Shown: piece by piece, positions 52,332 through 60,839 of the stretch
How positions within the stretch are numbered: position 1 is the first letter of the stretch
Layout of the letters: each line of letters begins with the position of its first letter
From: Paenibacillus sp. 481
GTDB taxonomy: Bacteria > Bacillota > Bacilli > Paenibacillales > Paenibacillaceae
DNA length: 64,000 nt
Reading direction: 5' to 3'
Assembly: GCF_021223605.1 (NCBI RefSeq)
Contig: NZ_CP075175.1
Span: 4,605,501 to 4,669,500 of the forward strand
Made by a program: the position numbers and the translations under genes
The notes under the pieces: generated by a model
Told to the model about the DNA's origin: nothing
The model's input: the letters and a program-made list of their open reading frames with translations, nothing else
The model's database searches: none

Positions 52332-52432
52332 TTTCTCAAATTACTGAATAAATGTTGCTCTTTTTCCAATACTGGTTAATGTACAACAAGACCCGGCTTG
52401 GGAGTTCATGCTAGTGGGAATGGAGGGAGTAC

Positions 52433-53590
52433 GTGAACTTAGCAGAAATGCTTAGCTTTGCCGACATCCAACAGTTAGCCCGCATTGCTGACAGTTACAA
52501 TTGTGTTTGCAACACGAATTCCAAGCACGAGCTGATTCAATCGATTTTGTCCACCCTTGGTCAAAAGGAAATTTTTGAACGGCACGTGCGTGAAATGTCA
52601 CTGGAGGAAATGCGGTTTCTTAATTCGCTTTTGTTCGAACAGCGTACTTCGTTTAGTTTGGAAGAACTTGTTGCACGCGTACAGCAAACGCGATTTGAAA
52701 AGCATGCCGACGATAGTCAGGCTGTAGTGTCTTCTCCAAGTGGCAATCCGCGTGACACGATTGCGAAATTTAAACATAGCGGGTGGTTGTTTAACGGGTG
52801 CAGTCAACAGACGAAGTATTTGTTTCAAGTGCCTGTTGACTTGAAGGATCGTTTTCGAGAAGTGCTGCGGCATACATTTGTGAGTCAACTTGAAGCCGTA
52901 ACAGAGCCGCAAGCCTATCGGGATGAAGACGGACGTATCGGCGAAGATGTAGTTCACCTGTTACATTTTGTACATAAGGAAAACGTACTGCTGAATGGTG
53001 AGGGTGTGCTGTACAAGCGTCAACAGCAGCAACTGTTTGAGTTATTTGCCATTCAAGAGTGCCCAGTTGGTAAAGGAGAATGGAGATTTGGTTACGGTCG
53101 AAGATTTCATGACTATCCGAATCGATTTTCACTCATTTACGATTACGCCTTCTTTCAAGGCTGGATCGAAGAATGGGATGGCAAGTTAAGCTTGTCGATA
53201 AGCGGAGAAGAACGAATGGCGAAAGGCGGTGTAGAACCCGCAGTTAACGTTTATCGTTTCTGGTTAAAAATGTACAAAAATGCGATTCCCAATTTATTAT
53301 CGCTTGTACATTGGATCAGCCTGTGTACCACATCATGGACAACTGTAGATTCATTAGAAAAAACGTTGCTGCCATTTGTGAAGCCGTTTTATTTTGACAG
53401 TCAGTCAGCAGTGTTTAGACAGCGTATGCTTATGATGATGGTTCATCTGGGGTTGCTCCGATTAGGGGAGCACTCGGAGTTTGGACAAGTGATGCAAACA
53501 ACTAAAGGCGGACAAAAAATAATACAAGGCGTTTATGTCGCGCACGACGATAAGATTCGAATTGCCATTGACAATCGAAAACTCCATTGA
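52433..53590 (+). CDS. Unknown 385-residue protein, winged-helix-like segments
   Basis: Not recognised. Starts at GTG with GGAGGGAG upstream. The first 60 residues (FADIQQLARIADSYNCVC, then KHELIQSILSTL) resemble the SAP-like helix pair found at the N-terminus of some helicase-associated proteins. Segments such as EEMRFLNSLLFEQRTSFSLE look like winged helices. There is no ATPase or nuclease motif and no membrane helix. Composition is like its neighbours. B. subtilis has the unrelated ypiA at about this position. Confidence 0.75.
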   Translation: MNLAEMLSFADIQQLARIADSYNCVCNTNSKHELIQSILSTLGQKEIFERHVREMSLEEMRFLNSLLFEQRTSFSLEELVARVQQTRFEKHADDSQAVVSSPSGNPRDTIAKFKHSGWLFNGCSQQTKYLFQVPVDLKDRFREVLRHTFVSQLEAVTEPQAYRDEDGRIGEDVVHLLHFVHKENVLLNGEGVLYKRQQQQLFELFAIQECPVGKGEWRFGYGRRFHDYPNRFSLIYDYAFFQGWIEEWDGKLSLSISGEERMAKGGVEPAVNVYRFWLKMYKNAIPNLLSLVHWISLCTTSWTTVDSLEKTLLPFVKPFYFDSQSAVFRQRMLMMMVHLGLLRLGEHSEFGQVMQTTKGGQKIIQGVYVAHDDKIRIAIDNRKLH

Positions 53591-53663
53591 TACGATGAGA
53601 CCGAAATTTTCCGTAGGATGCCAATCTATACCGGAGTGATGAGGTCGAGTCGGAGGTGGCGCG

Positions 53664-54173
53664 ATGTTGTATGTGCCGTACAAAGGAATACTGCCAACTG
53701 TTGATGGTTCAGCATATGTCGCTGACGGGGCCAAAATAGTTGGTGACGTTACCATTGGCAAGGAAGCTACGATTTGGTTTAATGCTGTGCTGCGCGGTGA
53801 TTTGGCTCCAATCCGAATTGGAGATCGCGCAAACATTCAAGACGGTGTAGTGGGTCATGTGAATACGAATCAGCCACTGCTCGTCGCAGATGACGTATCG
53901 GTCGGTCACGGTGCAATTATTCACGGTTGCACGATAGGCCATGGTACATTGATTGGCATGGGGGCGATTGTACTGAACGGCGCCGAAATTGGTGAATATG
54001 CTTTAGTAGGGGCAGGTTCAGTCGTCACCGAAAATAAAAAAATACCAGCCTATACTCTTTCTCTCGGTTCACCCGCACGTGTCATACGCGAGCTGACAGA
54101 AGCAGACTTACAACGCATGAAGAGAACAACGGAGAGCTATGTGGTGAAAGGAAAGGAATATAGGATCTCTTAA
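53664..54173 (+). CDS. Gamma-carbonic anhydrase family protein
   Basis: 169 residues built of left-handed beta-helix hexapeptide repeats (for example ATIWFNAVLRGDLAPIRIGD and IGHGTLIGMGAIVLNGAEIG). Histidines in GVVGHVN, VSVGHGAIIHG match the three zinc ligands of gamma-carbonic anhydrase-like (PaaY/YrdA) proteins. Many family members lack proven carbonic anhydrase activity. GGAGGTGG precedes the ATG. The IDEAL-domain gene follows after 25 bases. Confidence 0.88.
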   Translation: MLYVPYKGILPTVDGSAYVADGAKIVGDVTIGKEATIWFNAVLRGDLAPIRIGDRANIQDGVVGHVNTNQPLLVADDVSVGHGAIIHGCTIGHGTLIGMGAIVLNGAEIGEYALVGAGSVVTENKKIPAYTLSLGSPARVIRELTEADLQRMKRTTESYVVKGKEYRIS

Positions 54174-54198
54174 TCGTTCTTGGTTGGAGGTGCGTCCT

Positions 54199-54378
54199 AT
54201 GGATAAAATGAAAGTAACATATGAAGCGATGCTCAGTTTGACGGCGGAAATGATATGGGACAATGCGATCAAAAAGTATCGCACAGAGCGTATTTACGAG
54301 GCAATTGACAAAGCATTAGTTGCTGGCGATGAAGCTGCATTTCAGCAATTGACGAGTGAATTGAAAACATTGCAATAA
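54199..54378 (+). CDS. IDEAL-domain small protein
   Basis: 59 residues. The C-terminal half reads IYEAIDKALVAGDEAAFQQL, the IDEAL motif found at the end of several Bacillales regulators such as YpiB and ComK-interacting adapters. Here the domain stands alone with a short helical N-terminus. ATG at 54199 is used because GGAGGTGCG lies 9 bases upstream; the longer frame starts within it. A terminator follows seven bases after the stop. Confidence 0.78.
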   Translation: MDKMKVTYEAMLSLTAEMIWDNAIKKYRTERIYEAIDKALVAGDEAAFQQLTSELKTLQ

Positions 54379-54384
54379 CCCGTA

Positions 54385-54421
54385 AAATGAAGAACGCAAC
54401 TATGCGATTCTTCATTTTTTT
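54385..54421 (+). terminator. Terminator after the IDEAL-domain gene
   Basis: AAATGAAGAA / TTCTTCATTT (10 bp) with a 13-base loop, followed by further T. Confidence 0.8.
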
Positions 54422-54490
54422 GTGCGAATATTTGAATGAATCAGTATAATGGAGTAGAGAGATAGAAGGATGAAGAGAGAGGAGACGCAT

Positions 54491-54937
54491 ATGAAATTCA
54501 GTGAGTTGACGAAGGAACAGTGGGAAGAGCTGCAGCCGTATTTAGACACGGCTATTTTACCCGTAACAGGTTTGATAGGAAAAGAGTCGCCGATAGAGGC
54601 GGTTGAGTACTTAGAGCGGTTACGAGATTGGCTTGATCTTGTCGAAATTCCGTTCCGCGGACGTACGGTAACGTACCCTGCTTATCATTTTGTGACAGAG
54701 CAAACAGAAGGCGATACACGCTTTGATGCGATTAACGCCGCGTGTGAGCAATTGAAATCGACGGCAGGGTTTAAATTTGTCATCGTGATGTCAGCTGACG
54801 CCAATCTGGAAGTAGACAAGTTGCAGCAAGCAGATTTAGTATTAACGCCGTCTACGCTTGGTGAAGTGGAGGCTGGAGCGTATCGTTTAGCAATTAAGGA
54901 AAAAATCAGACTGTTATGGGAGCGCTCTCAAGTTTGA
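54491..54937 (+). CDS. ypiF: DUF2487 protein YpiF
   Basis: 148 residues, cytosolic. Matches YpiF (DUF2487): MKFSELTKEQWEELQPYLDT, LLPVTGLIGKESP-type turn, and a C-terminal half ending in VLTPSTLGEVEAGAYRLA. The gene lies immediately upstream of qcrA in B. subtilis and here, though its function is not known. ATG at 54491 follows GAGAGGAGA. The 177-base gap to qcrA carries the qcr promoter. Confidence 0.85.
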   Translation: MKFSELTKEQWEELQPYLDTAILPVTGLIGKESPIEAVEYLERLRDWLDLVEIPFRGRTVTYPAYHFVTEQTEGDTRFDAINAACEQLKSTAGFKFVIVMSADANLEVDKLQQADLVLTPSTLGEVEAGAYRLAIKEKIRLLWERSQV

Positions 54938-55010
54938 GTGTAATTGTGACAAAATCTCAACATTTCGCGTAGTGGCAATCTTTACACAGCCTAAACACAT
55001 TGGTAAATTC

Positions 55011-55039
55011 TTGACGCTTTCATAGCGCTGGGATATTAT
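55011..55039 (+). promoter_or_regulatory. Promoter of the qcrABC operon
   Basis: TTGACG (55011-55016) and TATTAT (55034-55039) are 17 bases apart, 75 bases before the qcrA ATG. ResD control is expected from B. subtilis, but no ResD site could be assigned by eye. Confidence 0.75.
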
Positions 55040-55114
55040 AGTGATGTCCTAGTTAGAATGTGATTATGTTCATAGTAAGTTGCGAGAACGGTTGCGTAAA
55101 GGGGGTAAGACAGT

Positions 55115-55648
55115 ATGAGCAATCCGCATGAGATCGAGCACAAACCTCACAAAGCGCGCAAAGAAATGTCGCGTCGACAATTTCTTGCTTACACCTTGGG
55201 TGGAACGACCGCATTTATGGCCGCTGGTGCAGCGTTACCGATGATTCGATTTGCAGTGGACCCGCTGTTGCAGAAAAAGGGTGGCGAGACGTTCGTAAAA
55301 GTAGTTGAAGTAGCTAAAATTACGAACGAACCGCAAGAGTTCAATTTTGAATTGACACGATTTGACGGTTGGTATGAAGACAAAGCTACAATGACAGCTT
55401 GGGTTCGCAAAGATGAGAACAACAATATTTACGCGTTGTCTCCAATTTGTAAGCATTTAGGCTGTACAGTAGACTGGAACGGAAGTGCAAGTCACAAAGA
55501 TCAGTACTTCTGCCAATGTCACGGCGCACACTATACGAAAGATGGTAAGCAGCAAGCCGTAGCCTTGGCACCGCTTGATGATTACAACATAAAAATCGAA
55601 AACGGTTTCGTGTACCTTGGTCAAGTTGTGCCGAACAAACGCGTGTAG
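55115..55648 (+). CDS. qcrA: Menaquinol-cytochrome c reductase, Rieske iron-sulfur subunit
   Basis: 177 residues. A Tat-like N-terminus (SRRQFLAYTLGGTTAFMAAG) precedes the single membrane helix. The Rieske [2Fe-2S] ligands are in CKHLGCTVDW and CQCHGAHYTKDG (two Cys, two His). It takes electrons from menaquinol at the outer face. AAGGGGG precedes the ATG. qcrB follows after 21 bases. Confidence 0.97.
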   Translation: MSNPHEIEHKPHKARKEMSRRQFLAYTLGGTTAFMAAGAALPMIRFAVDPLLQKKGGETFVKVVEVAKITNEPQEFNFELTRFDGWYEDKATMTAWVRKDENNNIYALSPICKHLGCTVDWNGSASHKDQYFCQCHGAHYTKDGKQQAVALAPLDDYNIKIENGFVYLGQVVPNKRV

Positions 55649-55669
55649 TTAAAGGAGGCGTAAGGACAG

Positions 55670-56341
55670 ATGTTTAAAGGAGTTTACAATTGGATCGATG
55701 AGCGTCTTGATATCACGCCAATGTGGCGAGACGTTGCCGACCATGAAGTTCCGGAACATGTCAACCCAGCGCACCATTTTTCTGCGTTTGTGTACTGTTT
55801 CGGGGGTTTGACGTTTTTCATTACCGTCATCCAGATTTTGTCCGGTATGTTCTTAACGATGTACTATGTTCCGGACATTGTTAACGCTTATTACAGCGTT
55901 GAGTATTTGCAGACGAAGGTTGCGTTTGGCCAAATCGTGCGCGGTATGCACCATTGGGGCGCCAGCCTCGTTATCGTTATGATGTTCTTACATACGATGC
56001 GTGTATTTTTCACAGGATCTTATAAAGCTCCTCGTGAAATGAACTGGGTAGTTGGTATGCTTATTTTCTTCGTCATGATCGGACTCGGTTTGACGGGCTA
56101 CCTGTTGCCTTGGGACGATAAAGCGTACTTTGCAACAAAGGTAGTCATGGAGATTGCCAACACGATTCCTGTTGTTGGACCGCACATGAAAGAATTGATG
56201 CAGGGCGGCGAGATCGTAGGCGCGCAGACGCTTACCCGGTTTTTTGCCATCCACGTGTTCTTCTTACCTGCGGCCTTGTTATCCTTGTTAGGCGCTCACT
56301 TTATTATGATTCGTCGTCAAGGTATTTCGGGACCGCTATAA
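55670..56341 (+). CDS. qcrB: Menaquinol-cytochrome c reductase, cytochrome b subunit
   Basis: 223 residues, four membrane helices, cytochrome b6 type. Haem-binding histidines lie in VRGMHHWGASLVIVMMFLHT and FFAIHVFFLPAALLSLLGAH. The quinol site motif differs from mitochondrial PEWY because that part sits in the next gene. The split into b6 (qcrB) and subunit IV (in qcrC) is the Bacillales arrangement. It is followed by qcrC after 16 bases. Confidence 0.97.
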   Translation: MFKGVYNWIDERLDITPMWRDVADHEVPEHVNPAHHFSAFVYCFGGLTFFITVIQILSGMFLTMYYVPDIVNAYYSVEYLQTKVAFGQIVRGMHHWGASLVIVMMFLHTMRVFFTGSYKAPREMNWVVGMLIFFVMIGLGLTGYLLPWDDKAYFATKVVMEIANTIPVVGPHMKELMQGGEIVGAQTLTRFFAIHVFFLPAALLSLLGAHFIMIRRQGISGPL

Positions 56342-56357
56342 GAGAGGAGGGGCCAAG

Positions 56358-57233
56358 ATGGCACACGGAAAGTCAGATCCAAATGAAAAAATCGTGTACG
56401 TCGGGGATTCTCGGGTAAAGCAAAGAAGTACGCCGCTTAAGCAGCCAGACTACACAGCTTTCCCTGGAAAGTCCGAAGCGTTTATTCCTAACTTTCTTTT
56501 GAAAGAATGGATGGTTGGTTGTGTGGCTCTCGTCGGATTTTTAGTATTGACGATTGCTCATCCAGCACCGCTTGGTTATCCTGCTGACGCTAATAACACA
56601 TCTTTTCTAGCTATACCAGACTGGTACTTCCTTTTCTTATACCAGCTGCTTAAATATCCTTTCGCATCTGGGGATTACATCATTATGGGAACGATGTTGA
56701 TGCCAGGTCTCGCATTCGGAGGCTTGTTGTTGGCACCATTCCTTGATACAGGTAAAGAGCGTCGTTTTTACAGACGTCCAATTGCGACAGCATCCCTGTT
56801 GTTGACGCTTGTTGCAATTACTTACTTGACGCGTGTATCTTGGATTCACTACGAGGATGAAATGAAGGCAAAAGGACTGACTCCACAGCACATTGAGCGT
56901 GTGGAGAAAATGAAAGAAAAGGCAGCAAAAGGTTTGCCTACAGGTCAAGAAAAGAAAAACAAAGAAGTAGCGATCGTTGAAAAAGACGACCCTGCTATGG
57001 AAAATATGAAAAAAGCCACGTGCTTATCATGTCACGGTGTTGATATGAAAGGCGGCGCAGCTCCGGCATTGCGCGGTATCGGTGATAAGATGTCCAAGGA
57101 AGAAATTTTGGACGTTATGAAGAACGGTAAAGGCAATATGCCAGCAATGGGCGATTCGATGAAACAGAAAGGTCTAAGTGACCAAGACGTTGAAAATATC
57201 GCAGATTGGCTTGCTAAGCAAAAAGCACAATAA
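56358..57233 (+). CDS. qcrC: Menaquinol-cytochrome c reductase, subunit IV fused to cytochrome c
   Basis: 291 residues. The N-terminal part has three membrane helices of subunit IV (with the quinol-site motif around PDWYFLFLYQLLKYP, the PEWY equivalent). A charged linker (about 170-215) leads to a c-type cytochrome domain with CLSCHG, the single CxxCH haem site, and Met ligand candidates near NMPAMG. The haem would be attached by ResB/ResC. A strong terminator follows. Confidence 0.97.
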   Translation: MAHGKSDPNEKIVYVGDSRVKQRSTPLKQPDYTAFPGKSEAFIPNFLLKEWMVGCVALVGFLVLTIAHPAPLGYPADANNTSFLAIPDWYFLFLYQLLKYPFASGDYIIMGTMLMPGLAFGGLLLAPFLDTGKERRFYRRPIATASLLLTLVAITYLTRVSWIHYEDEMKAKGLTPQHIERVEKMKEKAAKGLPTGQEKKNKEVAIVEKDDPAMENMKKATCLSCHGVDMKGGAAPALRGIGDKMSKEEILDVMKNGKGNMPAMGDSMKQKGLSDQDVENIADWLAKQKAQ

Positions 57234-57249
57234 TACAGATTTGTTAGTT

Positions 57250-57284
57250 AAGCCTGACCGAAATTATTCGGTCAGGCTTTTATT
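57250..57284 (+). terminator. Terminator of qcrABC
   Basis: A perfect 13-bp stem AAGCCTGACCGAA / TTCGGTCAGGCTT with a 4-base loop and a TTTATTT tail. Confidence 0.9.
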
Positions 57285-57431
57285 TAAAGTAATTGATTCG
57301 TTGATTTGTAGTTACATGAACGAATTGATTGTATTTATCTCAGCAAGCTCCCTATCTCTTCATCATTTACATCTTAGAAAATACTCGATTTACCGATGAA
57401 TGTAAGTTCACTACTTAGCAGGAGTGGTTGC

Positions 57432-58097
57432 ATGAAGTTTTCGTTGTTATTTTCCCGCGCTTTTTTAACACAAAAATGGGTGTTATGGACTTTGTTGTTC
57501 GCTAATTTAGTGGGTACCTTATACGGTTACTACTGGTATAAAGGGCAGCTCGAATTTACGTGGAACTACCACCCTGCATGGCAATTTATTTTTGTACCAG
57601 ATAGTCCTACAGCCAGTTTGTTTTTTACAGTCTCGCTTCTTTTTTTAATCGTCAAGAAACAACCTGTGAGTACGTTCGTGCGCATATTTCGAAAGTGCAT
57701 CGAGGCGTTAGCTGTCGTCACTTCTATCAAATACGGCGTATGGGCCTGCGTAATGATTGTAGCCAGTGTCGCACAAGGTAAGGCGATCGTATGGCAGGAT
57801 TGGATGCTAATAAGCTCCCACCTAGCAATGGCAGTTGAAGCACTGTTATTTGTGAGAATGTTCACCTTTGGCAAGGGTGCATTACTTGTAGCATTAAGCT
57901 GGACCTGGTTAAATGATGTCGTTGATTATACATATGGTGTGTTTCCCGCTCTTCATATTTCGTTAATGGATGATTTGCAAATTATTTTTCTATTCACATT
58001 AAGTCTTACCGCACTATCCGGAATTGTGTCTTGGTGTGCATACCGCTATTGTTCCCGCTATGCTACTAGAGTGGATAACTTTAGGATTCCAATGTAA
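57432..58097 (+). CDS. ypjA: DUF1405 membrane protein YpjA
   Basis: 221 residues with about five to six membrane helices. It matches the DUF1405 (YpjA) family by the N-terminal pattern WVLWTLLFANLVGTLYGYYW and PAWQFIFVPDSPTASLFFTV. Function is unknown; it lies between qcrC and ypjB in Bacillus as well. ATG at 57432 follows AGGAGTGG. The upstream in-frame ATG at 57396 has no such site. Confidence 0.85.
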   Translation: MKFSLLFSRAFLTQKWVLWTLLFANLVGTLYGYYWYKGQLEFTWNYHPAWQFIFVPDSPTASLFFTVSLLFLIVKKQPVSTFVRIFRKCIEALAVVTSIKYGVWACVMIVASVAQGKAIVWQDWMLISSHLAMAVEALLFVRMFTFGKGALLVALSWTWLNDVVDYTYGVFPALHISLMDDLQIIFLFTLSLTALSGIVSWCAYRYCSRYATRVDNFRIPM

Positions 58098-58150
58098 ACG
58101 GTTCTAACGATTGTGATCTCTCCATACGATGGTAATGGAGGGATGTTTAT

Positions 58151-58984
58151 ATGCGTATTTTTATCGCCATACTAATCGGCTTCATTTGTTTGCACGGGAC
58201 AGGCACTGCTAAAGCCTTATACGATAATTATTCGTCGACACCATCAACAGGCTGGCGAAACTTCGATATACAGACAGACAAGTTGTATCGACAAGTGGTG
58301 GCAGGAGACATGTCTGCCGCTAAAGGTACGATGCGGCATTTACATATGCTTATGCGGAACGATATTTCCAAGCAAGTGGTTGAACATAAGGTCTCGCCAG
58401 CTATTGAGCAAACGATAAGCGAGGCGGCGAATCAAGTATATGTACACTTATACGCTTCCAAGCGGGATGCGCAAAAGCTCATTCATTTCACAGCAAGGCT
58501 TAAGCTGGCAGCAGATGCGCTTGTGCATCCGCAGGAAGCGCTGTGGTTGCAATATGACACGATTCTGCGCGAAGATTTAAAGCAGATGATAACAGTCAAG
58601 CAGGAGTCAGAGTGGAAGCTGGCTTCACAGAGATGGTTGGAGCACCTAGATCGCATCCGGCCTGCTGCGGCGATTCAACGATCGACTGGAGTCATGAATT
58701 TGATCAACTCTACAGTCAAAATGGTGGAGCAAAGCTTGCAAGGCACCTTGCTCTGGATAGATGTTCAGCGAAGTGTGTCAACACATAGTGAATCATGGCT
58801 CTTGCACTTATTCGGTAAAACGGTTGAACAGACGACGTTTGTTCCGGTGGAAGAGCAAGATGTCCCGCTACGATGGATGTTTACGTTAGCACTTATAGTA
58901 GGTATTTCATTAACTTATGTCGCGATTCTTAAATATCGATACGAACGGTATGCAATTTATAGTCACCGCTTTCCGAAAAAATAA
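58151..58984 (+). CDS. ypjB: Sporulation protein YpjB
   Basis: 277 residues. A cleavable-looking signal (IFIAILIGFICLHGTGTAKA) is followed by a helical extracytoplasmic domain and a second membrane helix near the C-terminus (WMFTLALIVGISLTYVAIL), so a two-pass topology is likely. It resembles YpjB, reported to affect sporulation in B. subtilis, with no known mechanism. AATGGAGGG precedes the ATG by 7-9 bases. A terminator follows. Confidence 0.8.
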   Translation: MRIFIAILIGFICLHGTGTAKALYDNYSSTPSTGWRNFDIQTDKLYRQVVAGDMSAAKGTMRHLHMLMRNDISKQVVEHKVSPAIEQTISEAANQVYVHLYASKRDAQKLIHFTARLKLAADALVHPQEALWLQYDTILREDLKQMITVKQESEWKLASQRWLEHLDRIRPAAAIQRSTGVMNLINSTVKMVEQSLQGTLLWIDVQRSVSTHSESWLLHLFGKTVEQTTFVPVEEQDVPLRWMFTLALIVGISLTYVAILKYRYERYAIYSHRFPKK

Positions 58985-58987
58985 AAT

Positions 58988-59047
58988 GGGACTCAACCTG
59001 TAGGATTTATGAATGAATCCGCAAGTTGGGTCCTGTTGTCTTTTTTT
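58988..59047 (+). terminator. Likely terminator after ypjB
   Basis: GGGACTCAACCTG pairs with CAAGTTGGGTCCT with mismatches, plus GGATT / AATCC nearer the loop. The T run starts six bases after the stem. Confidence 0.6.
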
Positions 59048-59134
59048 GACGCGTATGCTCCTGTGAAAAAGCATTTGTTTTCCACCATGCTTTACGATAA
59101 CATAGTAGCAGAATGACATGGAGAAGGGGATTGC

Positions 59135-59500
59135 ATGGACGACAAAGAGAGAGCCGAACTGTTAAAATTGCTCAACAATAAATCGCTAGCAGATATGCAG
59201 CGAGAGGTTGATGTTTACATATCTCAATTTAAAGAAGGCTATTTTAGTCCGTTAGCGATGTTGGCTCGCTTAGCTGAAGAAGTTGGCGAATTGGCCCGCG
59301 AAGTAAACCATCATCACGGGGAAAAGCCGAAAAAGCCGACAGAAGCAGACAATTCCATTGAAATGGAGCTGGGTGACCTGCTCTTTATTCTGATCTGTTT
59401 TGCCAACTCTCTCGGCATTGATCTCGCAACAGCGCATGATAAAGTGATGCACAAATTTAATACACGCGATGCAAATCGCTGGACAAAAATTGATCAATAA
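59135..59500 (+). CDS. ypjD: MazG-like nucleotide pyrophosphohydrolase YpjD
   Basis: 121 residues, all helical. The metal-binding pattern is LAEEVGELAREVNHHHG (ExxE pair) and MELGDLLFILICFANSL (ExxD pair), as in MazG/iMazG proteins that cleave NTPs, often non-canonical ones. The short form with one domain matches YpjD. GAGAAGGGG precedes the ATG. It heads the dapB-mgsA-bsh-cca run. Confidence 0.9.
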   Translation: MDDKERAELLKLLNNKSLADMQREVDVYISQFKEGYFSPLAMLARLAEEVGELAREVNHHHGEKPKKPTEADNSIEMELGDLLFILICFANSLGIDLATAHDKVMHKFNTRDANRWTKIDQ

Positions 59501-59533
59501 CATAAACAAACGATAACTGGGGAGTGTTAATCG

Positions 59534-60340
59534 ATGATGGAACGTATTCGTGTAGCAGTGAGTGGCGCAGGTGGCCGCATGGGGAAAGAAGTCGTTAAAA
59601 TGGTGCTGGAAGATGAAACATTGCAGCTGGTAGCTGCCGTTGATCCTTCGGCGGGTCCAGTTGATGCCGCATCTTTAGTAGGCCTAGCGAACAGTGGTGT
59701 TCTTGTGACATCAGACTTGGAAAAGACACTGCGAGATGTAAAGCCCGACGTTATGGTCGATTTTACAACTCCACATACTGTAATGAACAATACGTTATTA
59801 GCGATCCAAAACGGTGTGCGTCCGGTCATCGGCACAACGGGTTTCAGCCCAGAACAAATTGAAGAGCTGCAACAGCTGTCGCAAGCAAATGGTTTAGGCG
59901 GGCTTATCGCCCCAAACTTCTCAATCGGAGCTATTTTGATGATGCGCTTTGCTCAGCAAGCGGCGAAGTATTTTCCAGACCTTGAAATCATTGAATATCA
60001 TGGCGAGCAAAAGCTTGATGCTCCATCCGGAACGGCTGTAAAAACGGCAGAATTGGTTGCGCAAGTGCGTGAGGAGAAGAGACAAGGGCATCCTAATGAG
60101 GAAGAAAAAATCGAAGGCTCGCGTGGGGGCTATTATAACGGATTCCGCATTCATAGCGTTCGTTTGCCAGGTGTGTTCGCGCAACAAGAAGTTATTTTTG
60201 GCGGCTATGGCCAATCGCTTAAAATTCGTCACGACTCTTACGAGCGCGCGGGTTATATGCCAGGTGTAAATGTTGCCGTGAAAAAGGTAATGACGTTGAA
60301 TGAACTTATATATGGGTTTGAACATTTGTTAGACGACTAA
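59534..60340 (+). CDS. dapB: 4-hydroxy-tetrahydrodipicolinate reductase
   Basis: 268 residues. Second step unique to diaminopimelate and lysine synthesis, also a source of dipicolinate intermediates for spores. The NAD(P) loop VAVSGAGGRMGKEVVKMVLE, FTTPHTVMNN, GTTGFSPEQIEEL and the substrate motif GEQKLDAPSGTAVKTAELV are present. Where many enzymes have two adjacent His, this one reads YHGEQ, a single His. GGGGAGTG precedes the first of two adjacent ATGs. Confidence 0.96.
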   Translation: MMERIRVAVSGAGGRMGKEVVKMVLEDETLQLVAAVDPSAGPVDAASLVGLANSGVLVTSDLEKTLRDVKPDVMVDFTTPHTVMNNTLLAIQNGVRPVIGTTGFSPEQIEELQQLSQANGLGGLIAPNFSIGAILMMRFAQQAAKYFPDLEIIEYHGEQKLDAPSGTAVKTAELVAQVREEKRQGHPNEEEKIEGSRGGYYNGFRIHSVRLPGVFAQQEVIFGGYGQSLKIRHDSYERAGYMPGVNVAVKKVMTLNELIYGFEHLLDD

Positions 60341-60416
60341 TGTGACATTGTCTTCATTGACTTTGTACACTAAAGCGTAATTCCTACATCATCGCATAGA
60401 CAACGGAGGTTTCAAC

Positions 60417-60839
60417 ATGTTAAACATAGCGTTTATTGCACATGACCGTAAAAAGGATGAAATCGTTAATTTCGTAATTGCTTATGAGCATGTCTTTCAT
60501 GGTCATCGCTTATTTTCGACAGGCACAACGGGCACACGTATTATGAACCAAACAAAGCTCGATATTCATCGGTTTAAATCGGGCCCACTAGGTGGTGACC
60601 AGCAAATCGGTGCGTTAGTTGCGGACAATGAGATGGATCTGATCGTATTTTTACGTGATCCGCTGATGGCACAACCACACGAACCGGACATTATCGCTTT
60701 GTTACGTCTTTGTGATGTACAAGGTATCCCTGTCGCAACGAATATTGCGACTGCTGAAATTTTGGTGAAGGCTTTGGAGCGTGGCGATTTTGCATGGCGT
60801 GAGCTTGCTGATAAGTACAAGCCGGGAGTGAGTGAATAA
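60417..60839 (+). CDS. mgsA: Methylglyoxal synthase
   Basis: 140 residues. Converts dihydroxyacetone phosphate to methylglyoxal, an outlet when sugar phosphates build up. Seen: [14 protein letters not shown], the phosphate loop [23 protein letters not shown], and [15 protein letters not shown] with the catalytic Asp and His. CGGAGG precedes the ATG. The bacillithiol gene that follows overlaps by one base; bacillithiol is involved in detoxifying methylglyoxal, so the pairing makes metabolic sense. Confidence 0.96.
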   Translation: MLNIAFIAHDRKKDEIVNFVIAYEHVFHGHRLFSTGTTGTRIMNQTKLDIHRFKSGPLGGDQQIGALVADNEMDLIVFLRDPLMAQPHEPDIIALLRLCDVQGIPVATNIATAEILVKALERGDFAWRELADKYKPGVSE

